Positions 56,546 through 64,000 of a stretch of DNA of 64,000 nt are shown here, piece by piece. A model generated the notes under the pieces. That model did no database searches and was not told the origin of the DNA. It saw only the letters and a list, made by a program, of their open reading frames with translations. This stretch comes from Hetaerina americana (lineage: Eukaryota > Arthropoda > Insecta > Odonata > Calopterygidae): assembly GCA_022747635.1 (NCBI GenBank), contig JAKTNV010000011.1, positions 21,317,005-21,381,004 on the forward strand, written 5' to 3'. Each line of letters starts with the position of its first letter. The stretch's first letter is position 1. Position numbers and translations under genes: made by a program.

Positions 56546-56735
56546 AATATATATTTATATTATATACATTATATATAATATATATTAATAAATATATGCT
56601 CACATACAAGTAGTACTAGTGTATATGTGTGTGTATATACGCAAAATGCTTTCAAAAAAGGTAGTTATGTTGCTGCGCCCTGTATATATATACGATATAT
56701 ACACATATATACTTGCCCATTTGGCATGGTGGATG
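56546..56735. other. AT-rich sequence with TA/TG microsatellite
   Basis: TATATAATATATAT and GTGTATATGTGTGTGTATATAC stretches; nothing else recognisable. Confidence 0.6.
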
Positions 56736-57480
56736 ATAAGGGTCAGAGAAGGGGGATGATAGGGGTGGGACGGGTGGGAGAAATGGAACCGGCGGAAGTG
56801 TTTCACAAGATAAGAAGAGAAAGGAGGTAGTAGTAGCAGGCACACCGAGGAAGAAGCAGACATGTTACTTGTGAAGAAATTGAGTCGGGCGGGCCAGAAG
56901 GGAACCGTTGGTGGTTGTTAGGTCGGAGGGTGAGTGGGTGAAAGAGGGAGGAATCGGCGGAGATAAAGGAGGAGGAAAGGGAGGCGAGGGAGTATGGGAA
57001 TTAGTGAGGGGAGGGCGCGTCTGTGAGAAGGGGAAGGAAGAAGAGGATTAAGGGAAAGGAAGAGGCGGTGGAGGAGGCGAACGAGGGGAGGAAGAAAGTG
57101 CTTTGGAGAGGAAACAACATTGGGAGGCCTGCGCGGGAGAAAAGAAGAGATAAAAGAGAGAGACTGTGTTTGAGGGGGAGAGAGGATGTTGGAGGAAAAG
57201 AGGCTTCGTGGTGGAAATGGAGAATATGGACCGCAGTGTTCGCGTTGGTTTCTTCCCTTATATATCGGGGAATTAACGCACGGAAGAGGAGGAAGATGGT
57301 AAAAGAGAGTAGATTTGAGAATGGGGGAAGTTTCGGAAATGCAACTCGATAGAGCAAGAACAGCTAAAAGGAAGAGGAAATTGGGTATTAGAAAGAAGGG
57401 GCGAGAATTAAGTAGGTGGGTAATATTGAGAATGGTGGGACGGATAGATAATCAGCTGGAATGAGATAAGTTACTAGAGA
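56736..57480. other. Long purine-rich tract
   Basis: About 700 bp in which the + strand is G/A-dominated (for example GGAGATAAAGGAGGAGGAAAG near 56957). Open frames on both strands (109 and 118 codons) are compositional. Confidence 0.65.
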
Positions 57481-57807
57481 GACAAAAACTTCTCTCGGCC
57501 AAATGGAAAGAGAATATATACACTAAAGATCCACTCCATATATATTTCACATCAGGGTTTGAACACCAGTGCTTGTGAGTCCATACAAATCTGAGTGAAG
57601 TACTTCTTAGTATATGTACTTTTAACTTTGTGGCCTCTTAAGGTCATCAAAGAACTATTCTGATTCATGTTTCTCCAATTATCTCGCATTCAGAACATCA
57701 TAAATACCTATATTTCGTTACTAACTGAAATACCGTAAAATTCCAACGGGGGGCATTACAATGAATAGGCTTAATGAACACAATTCATCCATTCAAAGAA
57801 TTCTATC

Positions 57808-58345
57808 TAATTAGGTAGGTTTTGAAAGGTTCCTAAATGCTCTCATCTACGTATGTGTGGACAAAATTTTATTCCTTCCTTATTTATTTGGAACTGGTAA
57901 TCTCCACATGCTTTATCAAAAGCCTCCTCATTTACTTCTGAGTATGGTGAAAACTTCTTGTTTCTTTTTTCATTTCTTCGTAAATTTTACCTGCCTTCGT
58001 GCTGCCTGAAATTACTAACTCGCTGCCTCCCTAATCCAAGGTTACCCAACATTCTCCATTCAATCACAGGTCTTCAACATCCCTTCTCTTTCAATATGTC
58101 CTCCATTCACCTTCTCTGCCTTTTCCAAATTTCTCATCTAGCTACTTCTTCTCTTTGCCAACCCTATTTAAACTTTATGGTTCGTCTTCCTCTTTGTCCG
58201 ACTTCTTTTCTTCATTCTTCGCTACGATCAAGTCTTAAAATCCTCAGTCTTGGCTCGTCCTTTAGCCTCAAAAACCAGGTCTCACATTCATAAAGAACTA
58301 CTCTACGTGTTAAAGTATATACTAATCTTTTCTTTTCATATTTAC
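57808..58345 (-). mobile_element. Decayed 3' part of RTE-like LINE
   Basis: The left end has the tail (TTAGGTAGGTTTTGAAAGG). On the - strand, the region around 58310-58250 reads LFMNVRPGF and ETWFLRLKDE (AETWSLKQEDR equivalent). 58220-58030 gives a series parallel to RTNHKV, GEEK, MEDILKEKGC, DL-LNGEC, ML-NLGLGR. Many frame changes. It is about 530 bp, among the longer decayed copies. Confidence 0.6.
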
Positions 58346-58444
58346 TTAGTGTACATGCTCTTAATACTCTTCTCCCTTAACATACATCTTTCAGGAACCA
58401 TAATACTGGATTGTAAATGTGAACCGAATTATGGAATAATTATT

Positions 58445-58600
58445 TTTATAAGGACTGTGGTAGTCCAGGGGTGGTGCGTTGAACTACTGACCCGGGTTTG
58501 ATTCCTGCGGTGAATTTCACGGCTTGCCATTGAGTGAGCTCTACCCTCACCTATTAAACCAACCTTCGGTTGGATAACTGTAGTTGGGTTTATTTTTCCT
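58445..58600 (+). mobile_element. SINE of the 25.7 kb family, internally deleted
   Basis: A box TAGTCCAGGGG (58461-58471) and B box GGTTTGATTCC (58495-58505). The body resumes at GAATTTCACGGCTTGCC and TGAGCTCTACCCTCACCTATTAAACC, matching 25865-25925. About 95 bp of the body present at 25.7 kb is missing. It starts with TTTTTATAAGG as the other copy starts TTTTTATAGGG. Confidence 0.8.
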
Positions 58601-58685
58601 GCTCAAAGTCATAGCAGCTTTGAAGTTTTTCGTATATTTATTGTATTTTGTTTAATAACTGATATTTAGTATTGTTTTTAAACTA

Positions 58686-58714
58686 ATCTCCACATAAAAA
58701 AAATATGTGGAGGT
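58686..58714. other. Short hairpin
   Basis: CTCCACATA - A-rich loop - TATGTGGAG: a 9-bp perfect stem. No evident function. Confidence 0.5.
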
Positions 58715-58804
58715 CAGTACTCTCGTCGCACATGTCTATTTCAAAGTATTTCAGATTTCCCAATATTTTTTTGCCTTAATCTATTCACTAATTTTCTAAT
58801 GATA

Positions 58805-58905
58805 AACATCTATACAATATCCCGCAAGCCGCCACAAGGGTATATATGGGGGGGGGGGTAAGGTAACCATCCGTAAGCTAGAATAAAACCACATGCAGAA
58901 CCATA
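58805..58905 (-). mobile_element. Short copy of CR1-like LINE 3' tail
   Basis: The + strand CATCTATACAATATCCCGCA, AGCCGCCACAAGGG and ATCCGTAAGCTAGAATAAAACCACATGC matches the tail at 15342-15420 in order (CATCTACACAATACCCCGTA, AGCCATCGCAAGGG, ATCCGTAA...AATAAAATCACATGC). An 11-base G run (58848-58858) has expanded within it. Confidence 0.75.
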
Positions 58906-60085
58906 TCATGTTACCTCTGCACAAATATTACTTTGTTCATACCTTAGAAAAACGTTAATCACGCGAAAGAAAGTACTTACTTGAACAATGTTTAATAACA
59001 GGATACGTAAGTTCAAATCATGCTGTAGAACTGTTAAAAAGATGGGTCTATTTAATAAAAAGAATAATACGCAGGAAGAAACGTGTATAGTATCGAAAAA
59101 TATATGCACTACCAATTCTAATTATCCCCTACGCGATTGATGTCATGTCTATTATGATCTCTAAAGGTTCGAGGAAAAACGACATTTTTAATTAATGAGG
59201 GATATTCATGATTCCTCCTTGATATCTTAACCCTTTTTGAAAAAAAAAATTTCCTCAATCCATATATCTTTTGGTAACCAATCAATAAATACCCCTATTC
59301 AAATCTACCATGCTTTTAGACAATAATATCGTCCCAATCTTCAGATTGCCATTTTTAAATGTCAATATTCCCTTCTGTTGAATATGTCTAAACTCTACTC
59401 AAATGCATACCCTAGTCCATGACATCGTTCAAATTTCAGGTGATAATTAAGTGCCAATGTACATTTTTAAACTAGAAATATATTTTTTTGCAAGCTTACG
59501 TCCACATTTTTTACCTCGAATTTTTCATTACCATTACTCTACTTGCATTACAACTACACTCATTACTTATAGGAGAGAAGAAAATTTTAAGTTCTGAAGG
59601 CTTTTAGGATGGTGAATGTCCTATTATATTAAATGAATATAAGATATTCCTTCAGCAAATCTATTTCTGGTCGTCTTCTTTCATGATTAAAAATGGTTCT
59701 TATTCTTTGTCACTTACAAAAACAATCTTAGCGTTCATGGACGAATTTAAGCTTATACAGGCCTCGTTTAACCTAGCAATGGTTCACAGATATTTATTTT
59801 ATATAACACCGTAATACAGGCTGTATATGCTAAATGGGGATTTCCAGCATCGCCAAGAGGGTCATATTTAAGACTGATTCGAGGGTGGAGATTCCCAGAG
59901 AATGTTTTTTTTGTGGTTTTCGAAAAGTACTTACACCAGATTTGTGTAGGGTTATCAAACGGTAACCTTTATCTGAGAAAAATGTACTTTAATAAATACT
60001 TGCTACTCTTAAATGAGTTGCCGCTTAATAATTAAAGAATGGATGGTCGTAAAATACCACGAAACTTTCAGGAAATGTACTAGTA
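58906..60085. other. AT-rich DNA, no gene seen
   Basis: No supported feature. Confidence 0.4.
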
Positions 60086-60089
60086 CTTG

Positions 60090-60430
60090 GTATTTCAGGC
60101 AAGAGAACAAACATACATAGATTGGCGGATTTTGAGATCTGAGTAGGAGGAAGAACGAATAGAGTATATATCATATTGGGGAAGAGAATCGTTTACGCTT
60201 TAAATGTAATGGGCGAAGAGAGAAAGTTGTTAGAGGAAATCCGAAAAAATGCAGGGAAAATGGACGGAGTAGATACCGAAAGGCAGTGACCTGTTGAAAT
60301 CCAAGATAGATCGGGACAAAGTTTGGTCAGCGGGGTAGAAGAAGAAGGGAAGGAGGCTTTTTAGACGGGATGATGTCGAGCAGAAGTTACAAAGAAATGA
60401 AGTAGGAAATAACTTAGAGCAAAGAAGGAA
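60090..60430 (+). mobile_element. Decayed 3' end of RTE-like LINE
   Basis: The + strand has VMGEERKLLEEIRKNAGKMD near 60210-60265 (frame broken once), matching GMVGEERGLLGAIQWRQEKW. Then GSDLLKSKIDRDKVWSA and FLDGMMSSRSYKEMK near 60357-60400 match the family end. Confidence 0.8.
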
Positions 60431-61017
60431 GTTCTCACAGTTGGTAGGAGGTCGTTAGGGACCAAGATTCAATGGTGACTGCGTGAAAATTGCCTACGAT
60501 AGCGTTACAATCTCGAGCTGACGAAGTCCTCACACTTGAGAGACTCCTGGAAAACATTCGCTCGTTCAGTGGGTTCATTTATTTGACAACAGAACTACCC
60601 ATCTACTCGACATCATTGAGAAAACTGGCATCAATCAAAAGAATGAGGAAGAGGAAGTGAAATAGAAAAGTTATAAACATTTTTGCGTTGGTTGGATCTC
60701 AACTTGAGCGCGTGTCTAGTGCAAACTTGCGCAAAAGGATAAAATATCGAAATTGATCAGAATACAGTGAAAACGTACCCATTTCGCAAATCAATCTTAC
60801 GAATAAATGGGAGTGTCATTGATTTACTGGATAACCATGGTTGGCATATGCGGCAGTAATACAGCTTGCGTGATTATTATATTTACACTCACCGAATATC
60901 ACGTAGGATAGCTTGTGGGGGGTAGATAGAACAACATGTTTTCAAGTAAAAAGTTAACTTAACAACAATAAATAAATATTTATATGCATAATTATTTATA
61001 CACGTGGGTGTAAATAA
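60431..61017. other. Unassigned DNA
   Basis: No supported feature. Confidence 0.35.
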
Positions 61018-61023
61018 ATATAT

Positions 61024-61109
<86 letters not shown>

Positions 61110-61110
61110 A
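61018..61110. repeat. (TA)n/(CA)n microsatellite
   Basis: TATATTATA, TACATA and about 30 TA units, then ACACACACACAC; it directly precedes an RTE fragment. Confidence 0.95.
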
Positions 61111-61124
61111 GAGTCAAGAGGACG

Positions 61125-61480
61125 TAATATGAGTTCTATGAGTAAAATGCAAAGAAAAGACTATTAAAGACTTCATTATGAAGCCCGGGACCTGGTCTTT
61201 GAGGCAAGGGAATGAGCGTAGATTGGAGGCTCTTGAGTTATGAGTCGGAGGGAGAGAATGTATGAAATAAGTAGGACAGAGACAACAACAAAAGCCTAGG
61301 TTTTTAATAGCTTCGGCGAAGAGGGTAAGTTACTGGGTTAAATCCGAAAAAGACAGAGAAGGTGGATATAGGAAATATGGAAAGGTAGCGGCTAGTTGAA
61401 GGGGGTGACAAAAGGTAATACGGGGTTAGCGGGGGAGTGGAGGAATGAATTCAGTAGGTTTCTTTGACTATAAGAAGTTT
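61125..61480 (+). mobile_element. Decayed 3' end of RTE-like LINE
   Basis: The + strand has ARDLVFEARE / TWSLRQGNERRLEALEL near 61187-61240 (compare ETWSLKQEDRRRLEAFEM). A GEEGKLLG-like stretch, RQRRWI and EGVTKGNTGLAGEWRNEFS follow, with frame breaks. Confidence 0.8.
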
Positions 61481-62030
61481 GAAATAAGTAACGATGCAAT
61501 GAATTTAGAAAAAAATACAGGGCTAAGAAAGAGTAAGCTCTTGCAATGCTGAGAAGTATGTGTAAACGTTGTTAGGGAACCGTCGGAAACCAGCATTTTA
61601 TCTAGTAAAATAGCTTGAATGAGCACATAAGCTTGCTTAAACTGAAGCATTTGAATGAATATCCCTATTATACATATAATATAGAGTTTGTTGGAGTAAA
61701 GTTTTAAATTTTGCTTTTTGGATTAGGAGTGTAGGGACAATTTCGTTTGATTATAAGTTATGCGAGGATAGACTAAGTACTTGACTATTGGCAAAGATAA
61801 ATCAAATTCATACGGTACTTAACGTTGGCACAAAAGTAATAATTTGATCACATCTTTACGTTGGCACAAAGACGAGGAGAAAATTAGAAATATTTAGGAA
61901 AGTTAACCTCTGTTGAATTAAACTCAGGGAAGCTTTTTTTCCTACCTATAACTTGCTATCCCAAAAAATAAAAAAAAACTTCAAAAAGGACAATCTAGAC
62001 TCTCGGAAAACGATATTATAAAGAATGCCA
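61481..62030. other. AT-rich DNA
   Basis: A 13-bp direct repeat, ACGTTGGCACAAA, lies near 61821-61833 and 61859-61871. Nothing else seen. Confidence 0.4.
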
Positions 62031-62830
62031 TTAATCACCAATTACTCTGTCCACTCTTGATCCAAATCCCCCCCCACCAACCACCCACCCTCGCGGCAGC
62101 TTGCGGAACAAGATGTAGATTACTTGCTCCGTGATCGCTCCCCCTGGGATCCGAAGCGCGCGATCATCGCTGAGGACGGAGTGGTTACACGTCGAGGGTA
62201 ACGGAACGGGAGACTGAGCGCTGCAAGCAAGCCGCCGCACGAGATTCTCCCACCGGGACGGGAAGATCGACGATATTACGCTGGCGGAATTGAGACCGTT
62301 GTCGCTTGCGCATTCCGTCCGTCGTCTCGGGACGGAGGAAATGATGAAAGAAAATGTAATGAAAAGAAAAACTCGATAGACGCTACAGAGGGGTGGGAAA
62401 ACATATAAGTTTTCTCCAGACGAGCGAGGGTTGCGTGCGCGTGATAGAGATGTATAAAAAAAGATAAAGAAACTAACACAGACACATACACACGTATTAT
62501 ATGCATGAATGTGTCTGCGAGGGATATGAAATTTCGCGCGGATGGGGGAGGAATTGTTGGTGGGTTACTGGAACTCATACATGCCAATGGGAGGGAGTGA
62601 AGAAATCGCAAGGGGGTGGGGGAAAAATGGTTGCAAAGGGAGGGAAGGGGAGAGAATACATAGGAGAAAGTTACGTCTGCGGTTAAAAGGGAAGAGATGT
62701 GGGAGTGGTGAAATGGGAAGGGAAGTGCAGATGAAGCGATATGGAGGGAGGGCGCATAAAAAGATATAGGCCAAGGAAAGTGAGAGAGGGGAAATAGCTG
62801 GAGGGAAGGGTTAGGAAATAATTGGAACGC
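62031..62830. other. CpG-rich patch followed by purine-rich tract
   Basis: 62090-62340 is the most CpG-dense part of the window (CTCGCGGCAGCTTGCGG, GAAGCGCGCGATCATCGC, CCGCCGCACGAG). 62540-62830 is G/A-rich. Overlapping open frames are compositional. A promoter-like role is possible but no downstream gene is readable. Confidence 0.45.
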
Positions 62831-64000
62831 TGGAAGGAAAGTAAAGATGAAGATTAAGGAATAAAAAGGGCAAAGTGCGAGGAGAAGCTGGATCTAACTC
62901 GCAACTCGTATATACCATATATTAGGAAGAAAACTCCGAAGGAAGGAGAAAGTGGGAAAATTTCTGAATAATAATACTGCAAGCTGTCTATGGCTAGAGG
63001 AACTCTCGGAAAATTTCAACGTTAGAGAATCCATGGCCAATAGTAACGAATTTTTCAGCCAAAATTCTCGATGCCAGTTGGCAAAGGACTGAGCGGAATT
63101 GGCGCGATTGAAGACCAGCTTAATATAGTCCGCCACAATGATGCACCAGTTCACAACATACTCCCTCGGGTCTCGGTCTGTGAAACGAAATACCCCACGG
63201 CAATTAATTTGGTCAGTGCCTAACCATTATTCACATCTTTACGACTGAGTTCGAATCGATGTAGTTGGCCAGACTTTAATTTAAAGTTGAATTACTATTT
63301 GTAAAAATTGTTTTAGTCGGAAAGAATTTAATTTAAAGTATTTGTTTAAATACTTATTATTATTTACAAAAATTATTATTTGTAAAAATTATATTAAAGA
63401 ATCAGACACGGTGGGAGAAGAGAGGAATATTCCATGTAAAATCCTAAGGTGGTAGAAAAAGTGCACAAAAGAGATATCGGTTGATAAATGAGATGTTTAA
63501 ATGTCAAAATATTGCACGTAACATTCAGAGTGTGATTAAGGCAATATTATTTGAAGTTGTGTCGCAGTTCACTGAATGAGGGTAAAATTAATGCTAAATG
63601 AACTTTTGGTTCTGGTCAAAACATATTGCAGGTCCCTAAAACTAGATTTATTTTTAAATATTCAAGTATCTGTAAAATATTCCTCGACCATAAATCACTT
63701 CCCAAGATTTCCATCCGCTCGTGTGCACCGAAATGTGAGGAATTTCAATGTAAAAATCATTCGCATATGTTTGCGTTATAATTTGCATTTGTGTGCCGGT
63801 TATGGCGAAATAGTTTTACGATGTGATTTTTTTTAATTGGTCAAAGGTAAATAGTGGATATTGTGAATCCCTTCCTTGCTTTTCTATATTTTTGAGCAAA
63901 ATTTACAGTTCACTTAAGTTTGATTTTTTAACTTATTATTTACTCCGAGGACCTGTATCCCGAAAGTAGAAGGAAGTATGTAGAAAGGTAGACTGTTAGA
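62831..64000. other. AT-rich DNA, no gene seen
   Basis: A short inverted repeat, ATTTACAAAAAT / ATTTGTAAAAAT, lies near 63362-63390. No coding feature is recognised. Confidence 0.4.

Overview
The window looks like non-coding, repeat-rich nuclear DNA from an invertebrate animal, most likely an insect or other arthropod. It is AT-rich, carries many long (TA)n microsatellites, and has no operon-like gene layout. It holds remnants of RTE-like and CR1/L2-like LINEs, tRNA-derived SINEs, a mariner fragment and Penelope-like fragments. I cannot name the species. I found no exon of a host gene that I can defend; nearly every recognisable protein-coding stretch belongs to a transposable element.

The best-preserved element is an RTE-like LINE at 52762-56125, about 3.36 kb. 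It is flanked by a perfect 12-bp target-site duplication (52750-52761 and 56126-56137). It encodes an AP-type endonuclease and a reverse transcriptase but carries two frameshifts and one in-frame stop, so this copy looks young but dead. About twenty decayed 3' ends of the same family are scattered from 0.8 to 61.5 kb, most of them on the + strand. Two copies of a CR1/L2-like LINE are also prominent: 40117-41425 (- strand, 343-codon open frame) and 51317-52660 (+ strand, several frameshifts). The full-length RTE lies about 100 bp beyond the coding end of the second. A third, older CR1-like fragment (15337-16130, - strand) shares its 3' tail with at least three other short copies.

The most unusual content is a set of short inverted-repeat elements with hammerhead-ribozyme-like cores. 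The clearest are at 56371-56545, 26281-26425 and 51042-51221. A foldback at 44824-45012 carries two decayed cores facing opposite ways, and single remnants lie near 6904-6930 and 39748-39771. They resemble the pLTR ends of Penelope-like elements or animal retrozymes. The three best-preserved ones directly adjoin (TA)n tracts. Two of them (26.3 kb and 56.4 kb) are clearly related, yet the ribozyme block is inverted in one relative to the other.

Layout: 0-12 kb, decayed RTE and SINE pieces in AT-rich DNA with a G-rich patch at 2.3-2.9 kb; 12.8 kb, a three-unit minisatellite; 14.4-18 kb, CR1-like, SINE and RTE fragments; 18.1-19 kb, a G+C-rich patch; 21-23 kb, RTE 3' ends and microsatellite; 25.5-26.5 kb, tail-to-tail SINEs, (TA)n and a hammerhead element; 27-39 kb, sparse RTE fragments and long (TA)n tracts; 40-41.4 kb, CR1-like LINE; 44.8 kb, foldback; 46.4-49.4 kb, purine-rich tract, RTE fragments and mariner; 51-56.5 kb, nested LINEs and two hammerhead elements; 57-64 kb, purine-rich DNA, RTE and SINE remnants.
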